The notes: generated from the sequence alone by a model not told the origin. DNA of 64,000 nucleotides from Candidatus Vallotiella adelgis (GCF_020541305.1 NZ_CP047396.1:1-64000), one strand, 5' to 3'; positions 1 to 13,847 are shown, counted from the first letter of the stretch. Made by a program: numbers and translations.

Positions 1-1488
1 ATGAACGATTTCTGGCAACACTGCTCAACTCTATTGGCGCGTGAGCTAACGCCTCAGCAGTACGTAACGTGGATTAAACCGCTTACGCTAGTAGACTTCG
101 ACGCTGAAGTCAACATGGTGCGTATTGCTGCACCGAACCGATTTAAGCTCGACTGGGTCAAGAGTCAATTTTCTGGACGCATCACTGATCTAGCGCGGGA
201 TTTTTGGCAGCATCCGGTGCAAGTACAGTTTGTACTCCATTCGAAAGATAATATGCAGGCCACAGCTACATCGGTTGATGCACTGACTAATAGTTCGCTG
301 TCTCACCCAACAATATCTCAAGCGATCAGCATGGCTATCGACGCGACCTCAGATGATAATCAGGAGCAGAATATCTTGCGCTTAGACTCGACTGAAGTCG
401 TAGTGGCGCGACGCAACTCGCGCACTGGGGTTCCCTCACCGTTGCCAGAGATCGATTCTACATACGAACGCTCTAAGCTCAATTCAGTTCTCACGTTCGA
501 AAATTTTGTTACCGGCAAAGCGAACCAGCTCGCGCGCGCTGCGGCGCTCCAAGTTGCCGAAAACCCTGGCGTATCATATAATCCCTTGTTTCTGTACGGC
601 GGTGTCGGACTGGGAAAAACGCATTTAATCCATGCCATCGGGAACCAACTATTACAAGATAAAGGTAATGCGCGTATCCGTTATATCCATGCAGAACAGT
701 ACGTGTCCAATGTCGTTAAAGCCTACCAGCGCAAAGCATTTGACGAATTTAAGCGCTACTACCATTCGCTAGACTTGCTGCTAATAGACGACATCCAGTT
801 TTTCTCTGGAAAATCCCGCACGCAGGAAGAATTCTTCTATGCGTTTGAGGCATTAGTCGCAAATAAAGCGCAAGTGATCATCACCAGCGATACATACCCA
901 AAAGAAATCTCCGGCATTGATGACCGTTTAATATCGAGATTTGATTCCGGCCTGACGGTAGCGATTGAGCCGCCCGAGCTGGAAATGCGCGTCGCGATTT
1001 TAATGCGTAAGGCACGGTCTGAGGGTGTCGTGGTGAATGAAGACGTTGCGTTCTTCGTCGCGAAGCACCTTCGATCGAATGTACGCGAACTCGAAGGTGC
1101 TCTGCGTAAAATCCTTGCATACTCAAAGTTCCACGGACGTGAAATTAAAATTGAGCTAACTAAAGAGGCACTCAAAGATCTGTTGACAGTACAGAACCGC
1201 CAGATATCGGTCGAGAACATCCAGAAAACTATCGCCGACTTCTATAACATCAAGGTCGCCGACATGTACTCGAAAAAGCGCCCAGCTAACATTGCTCGGC
1301 CGCGCCAGATCGCAATGTACTTAGCGAAGGAGCTTACGCAGAAGAGCTTGCCTGGGATTGGCGAGCTGTTTGGCGGTCGAGACCATACAACAGTGCTGCA
1401 CGCGGTGCGAAAAATTTCTAATGAGCGCGGCAAAGATATGCAGTTGAACCACGAGTTGCATGTGCTCGAGCAAACCCTTAAAGGATGA
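1..1488 (+). CDS. dnaA: Chromosomal replication initiator DnaA
   Basis: DnaA is the AAA+ ATPase that binds DnaA boxes and melts the origin. The 495-residue product begins MNDFWQHC, as in Burkholderia DnaA, and the ATG lies on the first base of the window, so promoter and upstream origin DNA are not visible. Domain I occupies about residues 1-80. Domain II is a poorly conserved linker (about 85-160), shorter than I recall for Burkholderia. The Walker A motif GGVGLGKT lies near residue 200, Walker [11 protein letters not shown] near 260, and the DnaA-box recognition signature [15 protein letters not shown] near 460. All catalytic and DNA-binding motifs look intact. It is followed in the same direction by dnaN and gyrB, the usual bacterial replication cluster. 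Confidence 0.98.
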   Translation: MNDFWQHCSTLLARELTPQQYVTWIKPLTLVDFDAEVNMVRIAAPNRFKLDWVKSQFSGRITDLARDFWQHPVQVQFVLHSKDNMQATATSVDALTNSSLSHPTISQAISMAIDATSDDNQEQNILRLDSTEVVVARRNSRTGVPSPLPEIDSTYERSKLNSVLTFENFVTGKANQLARAAALQVAENPGVSYNPLFLYGGVGLGKTHLIHAIGNQLLQDKGNARIRYIHAEQYVSNVVKAYQRKAFDEFKRYYHSLDLLLIDDIQFFSGKSRTQEEFFYAFEALVANKAQVIITSDTYPKEISGIDDRLISRFDSGLTVAIEPPELEMRVAILMRKARSEGVVVNEDVAFFVAKHLRSNVRELEGALRKILAYSKFHGREIKIELTKEALKDLLTVQNRQISVENIQKTIADFYNIKVADMYSKKRPANIARPRQIAMYLAKELTQKSLPGIGELFGGRDHTTVLHAVRKISNERGKDMQLNHELHVLEQTLKG

Positions 1489-1569
1489 TGAAAGCCGCTT
1501 CAGTGATCTATTACTTTTAGGATATTTGATAGCGCTATTCAGCGGAACCTATACAGGGCTTGAAAAACT

Positions 1570-1620
1570 GCCCGGAAAATAAGCATATTTGAGTAAAGAA
1601 AATCTGAGTGTTTTTCGGGC
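1570..1620 (+). other. Hairpin between dnaA and dnaN
   Basis: Ten bases at 1570-1579 pair with 1611-1620 with a single G-U pair and a 31-base loop. It lies about 95 bases before the dnaN start. It could be an RNA structure that partially ends dnaA transcripts or shapes the dnaN leader; there is no U-run directly after it. Confidence 0.35.
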
Positions 1621-1715
1621 AAAATAAGTATTTTTTCTTGGAAAAGAAAACGTAGGTCTCTACGTACAGCAATAGCGATGTGAGGCAATTCAGCCGTCAT
1701 ATACGAGGGAGTTCC

Positions 1716-2822
1716 ATGCAATTTTTAAAGATCAAACGAGACACTCTGCTGCGTCCGTTACAGACGGTTAGTGGAATTGTCGAGCGCCGTAATACGCTGC
1801 CGATCCTTGCTAATCTACTCATCTCTAAACATGGCCAAGAAATGTCATTCTTGTCCACTGACCTCGAATTGCAGATCACAATGCGTGCAGATTTCGGCAT
1901 TGGTAACAGTCAGATGACTACGACAGTAGCTGCACGCAAGCTCGTCGAAATTCTACGAGCAATGCCAATCGGCGATGTCACATTGACGCTATCAGATAAA
2001 CGGCTCACCATTCAATCTGGCAAGAGCCGCTTTGCGCTGCAAACGCTGTCAGCTAGTGAGTTCCCGACGCTAGCACAAGCAAAGGACTTGTGCGCAAGCC
2101 TGTTAGTACCGCAAAAGACGTTTAAGCAATTGCTCGGGATGGTCTACTTCGCGATGGCGCAGCAAGATATCCGCTATTACTTGAACGGCATGCTTCTAGT
2201 AGTTGATAATGATCAGTTGATCGTCGTGGCGACTGACGGCCACCGCCTTGCGGTCTCGTCAACGAAGGCAGACAGCGCAGTGGCACACCAAGAAGTAATT
2301 ATCCCCCGAAAAACTATCCTTGAGCTCCAGCGGCTTCTAGAAGATATCGATGACCCGCTGAAGATTGATATCGCGTCTACGCAAGTAAAATTTACGTTCG
2401 GCCAGATTGAATTAGTATCGAAGCTTGTCGAGGGCAAATTTCCGGACTTCCGTCGGGTAATTCCAAGAGACTATAAAAACACATTTATGATTAGCCGTGA
2501 TGCGTTGCAACATTCGTTGCAACGAGCAGCAATCTTAATTTCGGACAAACTGAAGGGCGCGCGGTGCATTGTTGAGCCTGGCCAGCTCAGAATCATGTCA
2601 ATTAATGCCGATCAGGAAGAAGCACATGAAGAATTAGAGATTATATATCAAGGAGATACGCTAGATATAGGCTTTAACATCACATATCTGCTAGATATGC
2701 TCGCGAACCTGAAAGTTGATATGATCCAGGTCGCGTTAGGAGACGATGCAACATCGAGCGCGTTATTCACAATTCCAGAGAATGAACAATTCAAATACGT
2801 AGTAATGCCAATGCGGATATAA
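1716..2822 (+). CDS. dnaN: DNA polymerase III beta subunit (sliding clamp)
   Basis: DnaN forms the ring-shaped dimer that tethers polymerase III to DNA. The preferred start is the ATG at 1716, giving 368 residues beginning MQFLKIKRDTLLRPLQ. It has a good ribosome binding site, GAGGGAG, at 1705-1711, and the family N-terminus begins there. An upstream in-frame GTG at 1680 would add 12 unrelated residues. Three clamp domains of about 120 residues each are covered at normal length. It ends with the usual VMPMRI type C-terminus, so the gene is complete. It sits 227 bases after dnaA and 101 bases before gyrB, probably co-transcribed. Confidence 0.97.
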   Translation: MQFLKIKRDTLLRPLQTVSGIVERRNTLPILANLLISKHGQEMSFLSTDLELQITMRADFGIGNSQMTTTVAARKLVEILRAMPIGDVTLTLSDKRLTIQSGKSRFALQTLSASEFPTLAQAKDLCASLLVPQKTFKQLLGMVYFAMAQQDIRYYLNGMLLVVDNDQLIVVATDGHRLAVSSTKADSAVAHQEVIIPRKTILELQRLLEDIDDPLKIDIASTQVKFTFGQIELVSKLVEGKFPDFRRVIPRDYKNTFMISRDALQHSLQRAAILISDKLKGARCIVEPGQLRIMSINADQEEAHEELEIIYQGDTLDIGFNITYLLDMLANLKVDMIQVALGDDATSSALFTIPENEQFKYVVMPMRI

Positions 2823-2836
2823 CCCTGGGGATCTGA

Positions 2837-5407
<2,571 letters not shown>

Positions 5408-6664
5408 ACACACCGATAGATAAAAAAAATAATAATATATGCATTCATTATCATGAAGTCTTAAAATTATTTAACTCGTCTCGACTAGTAGCACCACTAT
5501 ATGCCGCAGATATGAGATCTGATCTGCATAAAGATTGCGTTATATAATGTGCCGAATACGGCGGTGGTCAGTACTAACAAGAGCATTTTTGGAGCGCAGT
5601 AACGTGGTCTGTGTAGCTCGCTTTGACCAAAATTATAATTTTTTCTTATAAGAAAAAAATAATCTATATCATGCTTTTATTTAAGTTCTTTTTGAGAACC
5701 AAGCATAAAAATATATACCAATACAAAGTCAACTGACTACACAACCTCCAGAATTTTATTTATAAATCAACATTTTTATAAAAATTTACTACATAAAAAT
5801 GAATTTTTAAGAACCAAAAAATATTTAAATTAATTTAATAGTTTAAGTTCAAATGTACCAGAAAAACCCGATACTAAATTATACCCTATAACCCTAGACA
5901 TAATTCTGTATTCTGCACATTTCTAGTCTGAGTCTTTAGTGCGCAAATTAGCACGGATATGCTAGAAGGCATATGATTCATAATATAGTAATATATTAAC
6001 TGGTTGCATATAAAAAATTTAACTATTATCATTAAGGAGTGTCACGAGGATAAAATATGCCCTGGGCACCGTCTGATATCTATTTGTATGTAATGTATCA
6101 TGAAACGCTATTTTTGACCTATCAGAAACGAACTGTTTTCTTGGCCTGGTAGAATCTGGGTTTTCCGACGTTATATCGATAATCTTAGTTATTTCCTCGA
6201 ACATAACATTATGCGTGCGCAGAATTATAAAGTAGATAAGACGGCAAAGCTAAAAGCTCGTATTTCAGCAAGCTAGATGTATGCGATTCAGATTTTATAC
6301 TGCATCCTATTCACTAGAAATACAGTTTTTTTAACATACCCTAAAACTTTTTCTAAAAAATCTCATAAATCTTAGATTGTTGTCTCTTACATATTAAACT
6401 AATTAGAAACTATGACGCGATTTATTACAATAGTAGTGCGCTAACTTCCAATCAAAGAGAATTAAGTATTAATAACTATTATTATTAATACTTAATAAGT
6501 ATACTATAATCTTTAATTATTTTAATTCATCTCAAAATAAATTTAGTAATGAAAACATAGATTTTAATCATAAAATTCAGAATTAAGCGAGTCTAGATTT
6601 ATAAATGTGATTACCAGAGATTTTTTCACTAAAATCTCGAGTGGGAATTACGCTTCAAAAAATG
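5408..6664. other. AT-rich eroded spacer, no gene seen
   Basis: About 1.25 kb of very AT-rich DNA between gyrB and the convergent small DUF3717 gene. All frames are closed every few dozen codons and I recognise no protein fragment, RNA or repeat. It is probably decayed coding DNA. Confidence 0.6.
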
Positions 6665-6886
6665 TTAAAGATTTTTTAACTGTATATAAGCCTGCCATGC
6701 ATTGCGTGCTACAGCATCTAACTCATCTTCCAGCATAGCATGCTGATGCGTCACAATCAAAAGTGCATAAGGTTTTGATAACGCGCTCGCCTCTTTTCCT
6801 AGACGCAATTCATCACCAGTAGCAGGCGAGCGAGCACGCCAGTAGTTAATGGCAGATTCCAGTTCGTGAATCGAGATATTAGACAT
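6665..6886 (-). CDS. DUF3717 family small protein
   Basis: This 73-residue protein begins MSNISIHELESAINYWRARSP and continues GDELRLGKEASALSKPYALLI. It matches what I recall of the DUF3717 family, small proteins of unknown function widespread in Burkholderiales. It has no signal peptide or membrane segment and looks like a compact soluble helical protein ending in VARNAWQAYIQLKNL. It stands alone in more than 3 kb of decayed DNA, yet its frame is intact, so it has probably been kept by selection. The function is not known and the context gives no clue. An alternative is a very recent survivor awaiting decay. Confidence 0.8.
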   Translation of the reverse strand: MSNISIHELESAINYWRARSPATGDELRLGKEASALSKPYALLIVTHQHAMLEDELDAVARNAWQAYIQLKNL

Positions 6887-8040
6887 TATAAGCCCTTGCG
6901 AAAAACGCGGGGTTTTATCACCCCGGCAGGCAGTACAACCTATTATACTTGAGCGACTTTTGCAAAAGTCCTCCTAATTACAGATTATTTCCCTATTACA
7001 TAGGGGGTATCCGGGGTTGCCTAGAGCCGGCGGGCTTTGCAGTAGATATAGTCCGCAATAGAATTTTTGCAAAATAGATTTGATTTAGAGTCGGTACGCA
7101 CTTATTATGCTGAATCTAAATCTGTCAGATATCAATAGTATAATATACTTCTATTCTAGATACTAGATTAGTAAATATAACTAATAATAATATAAATTTA
7201 TATTATTATTTACTTAGAATACAAAAAATCATAATAAATATACGTTGTCTGTATAATACAATTTATCAGTATAAAAAATTATAACCACGTGCAAGCATAT
7301 AAAATTAAGCTAACAATCGATAATCTAGTATATCCGCTGTAAATCATTTCCAGCTTATTTCTGTAGAACTCGCAGAATAACTAGCCGGACACTGGTCGCG
7401 CTAAAGCGATATCTTGCGTATTATACAGTAACAAAAAAGTTAGAGCCCGTTAGGTAAAATTTCTCTGAATCCGTATTTATTTTCTTATTAGATTATTTAT
7501 CTATTATATCTAATACGATAAGATATAATATTTTACAGTAGATAAACATCTACTATCAATTTTAAAAAGTCCAAAAAATAAAACCATAGTTTTTCATAAA
7601 TAAATAGAAATGCTACAGATTTAATAAAATCAATTCCAACTACGTTGGAATACAACATATAGTTGTACTACTATTAGTGTAGTATATTATATTAATAGTA
7701 ATATTTTATTCTTTTTTTAAATAAAATTAGTATATCTAATTTAAAAAAGAAAGAATGTATAGTATAAATATATGTGATTTACAATATAAACAGACACATG
7801 CTATAAACAATATTATATTGAGAGCATAATTGATATGTAACTATTTTATAGTGGCTAGTGAAGCTATTGACACAATTTTATACTTACAATAACGACGACT
7901 AGTAAAATACTGTAATAGTATATTTTTCGCATCGAGAAAAGAAACTGAGGTGCTTAGTGCGGTTGGTACCTACTTGGTTAAAAGTATTAAAAATCTTTAA
8001 AATATATTTTTTAAAATTAATAATGGTTAACAAAGAAGTT
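6887..8040. other. AT-rich eroded spacer
   Basis: About 1.15 kb with no supportable gene. Base composition is extremely AT-rich from about 7080 to 7800. I found no conserved protein fragments; it leads directly into the DnaA-box cluster. Confidence 0.6.
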
Positions 8041-8245
8041 AACTAACTGTGGATAATATAAGTTAACTCATTTGAAACATTAACTTGATATACTTGGAAG
8101 TCCTCGGAAAAAATGTGTAAAGCGTATCATATATGTCTAATAACTTTTTTAGATCAGTGCATGGCTAGAGGTTATCCAGAATCAATCCACATATCTAACA
8201 TTGGTAACCCATATGGTTATCCACAGAAGTAAGTGGATAACCGAA
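8041..8245. other. Cluster of DnaA boxes (candidate replication origin)
   Basis: Four nonamers match or nearly match the DnaA box TTATCCACA: 8048-8056 (perfect, reverse), 8172-8180 (TTATCCAGA, forward), 8217-8225 (perfect, forward) and 8232-8240 (TTATCCACT, reverse). A strongly AT-rich stretch with A/T runs lies immediately to the left (about 7980-8035), as expected of a DNA-unwinding element. Two GTTAAC sequences also flank the first box. It is 2.6 kb beyond gyrB rather than beside dnaA. I infer an origin or DnaA-titration site; the usual position upstream of dnaA cannot be examined because the window starts there. Confidence 0.5.
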
Positions 8246-9659
8246 AACGGAGTGAAGCCGCTGTCTCGATCTATCATCAAATCTGCATCTAGCATGCAAC
8301 TAAGGCTTCTAGTTGATCTAACTTGCAAATTATTTAATTGATGACGCGTAACGTATATAGATAAGCAAGACTGTCGTATAACAAACGTCGTTTATCTAAG
8401 ACGCTGTTATTTATATAACAGCCGGCACTTGTTATTATCTGGCTATTATTATGCTAGTGCGTAACTATCGTAGATTACGGAATACACGAATCGAAATAAG
8501 CATGATAATGATAAAATCGTTAATCACCTGTAGGCTGACGCCTCATCATGTGTTCTAAATAGAATAAACGGCGCGCATCCGATTTGATCTAGATGTAATA
8601 ATAGTCTGCTGAATTTAGTATAGGCTAGCTTTGGTTGTTTACAGTAAGCACGGCATGAGTCATGCGATAGCATTATTTAGCAGCGAGCTGGTATTCTAGG
8701 CCCGGTAATGGATGGAATCATTGGTCTTTGCCTTCTAGGCTGGTATCGCACACAGGAAGTTCTCAGCATCGGTTCATGGCGATAAATTTAGTGGGCCATG
8801 GGAACACATATTTAAATAGATATGGGGTAACCTATAAGCGCGGCTATAACCTTACTAAGTAATATGAAAGTGGTGTTCACTTAAATGCTTAAGCAAAATC
8901 TGTACTGGATTACTTGTAACGACAGCATTAATCTAGCACGTCCTCTAGTAAATATAATCCCCTGGACATCGGGCTTGAGAATAGGCGAGGTGTGTACTAT
9001 CTTACGAGCGAGTAGCATTGCTAATATATTTGCGGTTGAGTGGATTTTGACGGCAATATACAGCTAGTCGGATAGTGATGAGTCGACAGCGCGTTACCAT
9101 TCCCAACTGACGAGAAGAAGAGTTCTTAGTTAAGGTCCTAGATAGTTTCATCGATTCAGGGCCAACTTAGATTGCTAATTAAAGGCTAGGCCATCTTCTA
9201 TGGAGAAAAATAGGCAGGGCTTCGCAGAATTTTCCGTTGCTACTGCGACAGGAGTTAGCTAGTAGCGGTAAAGTAATGAGTATTATCTTCGCGTATGCAA
9301 GCTAAGCGGTAGCAAGCAAGCGCCCAAGCCACCAAGCTTTAACATTGGCTGAATTTGTAAATGGAAAGCAAATATTACTTTTTTCTCGGCACAAACTGCA
9401 AACTTTGCGTGAAGCATGAGGTAAATTTAAAAAAACCTTGATAAAAAAAATGTTTTTAGTTGTTATGATAGAAACCATCATCAATATATGTAACAAAGTA
9501 TGCTAATTTGGCTAGGGTATAGAAACGCTAATATTGCATTTCTATAATTAGTTTTGGAAACTACAATCGCAAGATTATTGCACGCGACTGTTATGGCGAA
9601 CGAACGTATAATTGGTGCGTTTGTGGCGTTTATAATCAACTAACTGTAAAAGAATACGT
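8246..9659. other. Eroded spacer before the HU gene
   Basis: About 1.4 kb with no gene I can support. Short open frames (for example near 8885-9067) have no recognisable sequence. The last 100 bases before the HU gene contain two TATAAT-like elements (9607-9612 and 9631-9636), but neither has a convincing -35 partner at normal spacing. Confidence 0.5.
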
Positions 9660-9950
9660 ATGAACAAACAAGAACTGATCGACACTATTGCTGCGCAGAC
9701 CGGTATCAGCAAGGCACAAACTAGTGAGACACTCGATACGCTGCTCGAAGTTATTACAAGGGCTGTGGCCCAAGGCCATAGCGTTCAGTTAGTCGGCTTT
9801 GGCAGCTTCGCTTCAGGTAAGCGGGCGGAGCGTACTGGCCGCAACCCGAAGACTGGTGAGACGATTAAGATTCCCGCCACACAAACGGTTAAGTTTACAG
9901 CAGGTAAGGCGTTTAAGAACGCTGTTAATAAGCATTATATGGAAATATAG
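9660..9950 (+). CDS. DNA-binding protein HU
   Basis: This is a 96-residue HU/IHF-family protein starting [18 protein letters not shown]. It carries the HU core [21 protein letters not shown] at about residues 46-66, which forms the start of the DNA-binding beta arm, followed by [24 protein letters not shown] proteins bend and compact DNA as dimers. The C-terminus has a few residues beyond the usual end. It could be called hupA or hupB; the sequence alone does not decide. It is an isolated gene surrounded by decay, close to the DnaA-box cluster, which fits its role in helping origin opening, although that link is inference. Confidence 0.95.
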   Translation: MNKQELIDTIAAQTGISKAQTSETLDTLLEVITRAVAQGHSVQLVGFGSFASGKRAERTGRNPKTGETIKIPATQTVKFTAGKAFKNAVNKHYMEI

Positions 9951-10524
9951 GCAAGGGCCCTATGCAGTTTACCACCGCGGGGGCAAGCAAACTTTCTAGC
10001 CCACTATGTAGTTTGTGTTGACTAGCTAGAGAACGTCAGTCACCCCAATTATGTTCTGGGTGGGATCACCGATATTGTTGATGTAGTTAAGCCTTTTCTT
10101 TCCACCGTAAAACGGGTTGGGGGTTCATTCTTACCGACAAATTTGGGCTATTTTTTGCTGATTATCGCATATTAATCAGTATATTATATAAAATCGAGTC
10201 ATGTTTTCTATATATTATAGTCATCCGAACGGATTAATACTATTTAAATAACAATTACCGATTTGTTCATTATCTGACCCCCCTTTTTTTGTCAGTCTTT
10301 TTCACTCTAAGAAGCTCGGTGTCTTATGGCTAAGTGTTTTATTCTGGTTAGAGCGTGCGAGTCTAAGACAACGCTTCATATATAATACACACATGTCAAT
10401 AAGCCAGATAGTCGTCTCGTCGGTACTGCAAGTCACTAAATCATTTCAGATAAAACAGATGACGCGATCGATGTGCTATGTTATTAGCACTTATTACGTT
10501 ATTGTTTTAGGAAGATTATGATGT
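9951..10524. other. Spacer after HU
   Basis: No gene seen. Weak stem-loop potential near 10039-10062 could be the remains of the HU terminator. The rest is decayed sequence. Confidence 0.45.
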
Positions 10525-10796
10525 AGCAGGCTGACTAAGACCGAAGTGCTCGTGGAAAAGCCTTTACCTAGCTCAATAAAAACAGTTAGCTTAAAATATC
10601 TAAGTCAACGGCCATTCAAAAAAGCGCTAGGAAACTTAACATATGCCAGCTTATCTATATAAGAATATAATGTAATAAAAGTGGTATCGAAGATACAGAA
10701 CAACGTGAGAATTGTTTCTAACCGGCGCACGCAAGGCTTTATTGCCTGTCTTCGTTCTATCATCGCTGATGTCGCAGGTTATACCGCTGTTAAATA
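10525..10796 (+). pseudogene. Possible gspD (secretin) fossil
   Basis: One frame stays open for about 90 codons with a single stop in the middle. It reads KTVSLKYLSQRPFKKALGNL, then after the stop VRIVSNRRTQGFIACLRSII. These resemble the repeated N-domain pattern of secretins (a VxPLxYAxA strand, then VxVVADxRTNSLLI). It lies about 600 bases upstream of a clear gspG fossil, on the same strand, as gspD should. The match is weak and from memory; it could be unrelated debris. Confidence 0.3.
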
Positions 10797-11374
10797 ACGT
10801 TTAAGCTTATATATAATATAAGAAATAGCACGGATCATCACTGTAAAAATATATTGCTTAGTACAGCTAAGTTAGCCGAATGTTATTAACAATATACAAC
10901 TTTTAGCAGATGAGCGATGTTTCTAGAATGTTTCTCAATTCGCCTCAGATCGTATCAAAGTGATTTCTACTAAAATCTTCTGCATATCGCTCATACATTA
11001 TCTTTCGATTCTGCTGATACTTAAAAAAATAGGAATTGACTGCTTAAAAAATATCAGCGCACTTATCTGTTTAGTGCTACAAGCAGAAGCTAGCGATGTA
11101 AACAGTGTGGTATAGATTAATGAGCATGTAGTATGAGATGTTGAAAGATAAAATGCGCCTGGGAAGATTAAGTTAATCTACATTAGACCATAGTAGAGTA
11201 GATCAAGTTATTAAGCATATGCAAGTGAATTTATGACTCTTAACACGTCATCGCACGCAAAACTAGTATTATCGCGCTGCGATGAAGTGTATAGTCGTAG
11301 ACTGGCGAGTCTAGTTAGTTAAGTAATCTGCTAAAATAGACTCGACATCAAGCTAATCAATAAACACTAATCCG
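10797..11374. other. Eroded spacer within the former gsp region
   Basis: About 580 bases with no readable frame or repeat. In the ancestral order gspE, gspF and gspC would lie here, but I could not find fragments of them. Confidence 0.4.
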
Positions 11375-11397
11375 CTGTCGCATTGCGACAGTTTTTT
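11375..11397 (+). terminator. Orphan Rho-independent terminator
   Basis: A 7-bp stem (11375-11381 with 11385-11391, loop ATT) is followed directly by six T residues at 11392-11397. It is a textbook intrinsic terminator on the plus strand, but no intact gene precedes it for 1.4 kb, so it probably outlived its gene. Confidence 0.7.
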
Positions 11398-11822
11398 GTT
11401 CAACTCGAGTAACGAGGTTGAAATGCAAGATGCAAGACACACGATAAGCCGTCAGAGTGGCATCACGCTTATTCAAATGATGATTATAGTCGCGACTCTT
11501 GGTCTCTTGGCGGCTATAGTTATGTTTAAAATCACAAATCATTATCCTAATCAGGTTAGTTGTGCGACCACAGACCAGCGCATTGATATAATCATAGATG
11601 CCCCTGAATCTATATTAGCCTGATAATAATCTCTCTGACATAGAAAAAAGTTTGCATGTATTTATCCGGAAGTCGTCAACGCATCCAATGCCAAGATATT
11701 GGACAGAAAAGAGTTATCTCGAGAAAGTGCTAAACAATTTCTTAGGTAAATTATATCCGTATCTGAACTCGGATCTAGCCTATAACATTAACATGTTTAT
11801 CTATGGTCGGACTATAAACTAG
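11396..11822 (+). pseudogene. gspG: gspG fossil (type II secretion major pseudopilin)
   Basis: The first part (11396-11623) contains a pseudopilin N-terminus, QSGITLIQMMIIVATLGLLA, matching the prepilin-peptidase motif GFTLIEIMVVIAILGLLA of GspG. Glu5 of the mature protein is replaced by Gln and Phe by Ile. That frame stops at 11621. A second frame, 11652-11822, resumes with LHVFIRKSSTHPMPRYW then SYLEKVLNN and LYPYLNSDL...FIYGR. These correspond to the GspG core (LxxLVxKPTTxPxPNNW, GYLExLPxD, PYxYLNPG, VxSYG). At least one frameshift separates the halves. The protein cannot be made in functional form, so type II secretion through this locus is lost. Confidence 0.85.
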
Positions 11823-12877
11823 GTAACGAGGAAAACAATGCTTATTTATGATTAATTTATATAGAACTTTCGGCATCAAGATATCACGCGGGCCACGTAA
11901 TACGGTATAGATTGTATTGTCAGTAGTGGCTAACTTGATGCTTATAATTCTTTTCATTGCGAGCATTCCCAGTTGCATAGTGATGCGTCTAATACGCGGC
12001 TTGGATTAATTGGGGGAACGTGCACGTATAGCTATCCAAATCTTTTATATTGCGTCCTGCCACTCAAGCGCTTCTCGCTGTCTACTATAGAGACGGTAGG
12101 TATAGATTTAGAGTTTAGTGCGAATCGTTTGCTCGTTATGCAGCAGTTAGTAAATAAATTCAGACATTAGCGAAGAGACTGATAATCTTATACCGAAAAT
12201 CGGTGGCAATATATATACATGCCTTATACTGCTTTGAATGACACTGCTAATTAGATAATAGAACGTGCTAAAATAAATGCCGCTCTATCGAAATGAGGGC
12301 TACGATGTATTATGTCGATTGGTGGAAATTTTCCTATGTTACGGTGTGATGTTTTATTCAACGTAAGCTGGGCTTACAGGAGACCAAAACCTTTGTAGTA
12401 GAGGAGAGCATTATATTAATACATGAAATAATGTTTTCTGGCGCCTGTCGGGCATTAATTTCGAACAACCCTGAGCTTTTGGCTATTAAACCCGCTATAC
12501 AGTGCCATTAATTCGGCAAGCAGTACGTTTCCCGCTATGGGCTACCGCTGACTCTAACGTAATATACGTTGGTATGCGCTGGTTAATAATGTATGCGACG
12601 TATGAATGCTAGATTAGAATGACGCATAAAAATTTCGCCATACGATTCGTCATGTGAAGGCATGATACATACGTTACGCACTACAAGCGAGCACATATAT
12701 CTGCCCATCTAAACAAATCTGTTACTTTATTAATGCATTGATCGCCAAATCGGATGGCAACTGTGTGATAGCACAGTGTCTGGAACGCACTGTACTGGAT
12801 TTTATATTGTGGGGTAGACGTGCTAGCTCATTTTGGAGGCTTTGGTTGAATATTGAGTGGTATAGATTATTTTTTAA
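11823..12877. other. Eroded region where gspH-gspL would lie
   Basis: About 1 kb with no recognisable fragment. The distance is far shorter than the roughly 3.5-4 kb these genes need, so deletions as well as point decay have occurred. Confidence 0.4.
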
Positions 12878-13072
12878 TTAGGCGATCTAGAAAATCTAGT
12901 GTATAAGCCGACGATCGGTAGTATTCTGCATACCATCCGTGCGGCAGTGTCTTCGATAGATAACTCGATCACCCTCACTGAAGGTGAGAATACGACATAC
13001 TTTAGTGATGCGCTTCGCGTTCTGGCTGTTTGGTTAGCCGTTCGAGATTGCGATACGCACGGATTCATTTAG
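12878..13072 (+). pseudogene. Unidentified open stretch, perhaps a gspM fossil
   Basis: A 64-codon open frame without a start reads TIGSILHTIRAAVSSIDNSI and then SDALRVLAVWLAVRDCDTHG before a stop. It has the look of real protein: amphipathic helices and a FxALxxWLAxL pattern seen near the C-terminus of GspM-type proteins. Its place, on the same strand 1 kb after the gspG fossil and before the exchanger gene, is where gspM/gspN would be. Identification is tentative. Confidence 0.3.
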
Positions 13073-13847
13073 TCGGCAAGCTAGCGCGAGTAAGTTCGCG
13101 AACCTATGTTTCTTCTAGTCTAGCATAGATGACATGACATCTGTAAACCTCGCAATAAAATGATTAAAAGAGTTGGCTTGCTAGGGCGCTTAACATAGCC
13201 ACAGTTATTACTTACTCGGCCGCTGTCTCATGGAAAACTAAACTAGTGTTGAATACGAAAACATATACTGCAAAAAACGCACGGTGTAGACAAAATCTTA
13301 GTATCCTCGAGTGGATACTAGACTGTGTAACTAGCTGGTAGCTACTTGGATAAGTAGCTAGGTAACTCTTACCTATTGGTTTTTGTTCCTACGAGTTTAA
13401 GCGATTCTAGAAATCAATAATAATATCGCCATATTAAGTGGTATCTCGGATAAAAGTTAGAGAATAAGAAGTACTACACATCACTCTATATGATCTGTTC
13501 GTGTGTTGGTTAAAATGTGCGGGCTCTGTGAGAGAGTAGTCTTTTCTAACTTTCTCGGTTTAGGATCCGACGTGAATTCCTGATCTGGGTAGTTGTTGCT
13601 CCATAGATCAACGCCAGTGCGCAAAAAGATCATACTAATAATCTTTGGCTTATACCGTTTCGCGCTAGGCCTACTTAGGTTAGGATAGTCTAACAGCAGT
13701 TTGCTAAGTCAGGTTTAGTAGTCGCGATATGCTTAATGCGCGATATAGTTAATGTGTTAGCCCGTGGAAAGATATTATGCAATATCCCCGTTTACTCTAC
13801 TCGCTTGCTACTTGGGCCATTCCGACTATGATAATGGGAGAGTTCAC
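13073..13847. other. Eroded spacer before the exchanger gene
   Basis: No gene supported. The position would suit gspN, but I recognise none of it. Confidence 0.4.

Noticed and set aside
9607-9636. Promoter for the HU gene
   Set aside because: Two TATAAT-like words exist, but no -35 element at 16-18 bases, so I do not annotate a promoter.
11973-12170. Possible gspH fragment after gspG
   Set aside because: The sequence has no pseudopilin N-terminal motif and no core similarity.
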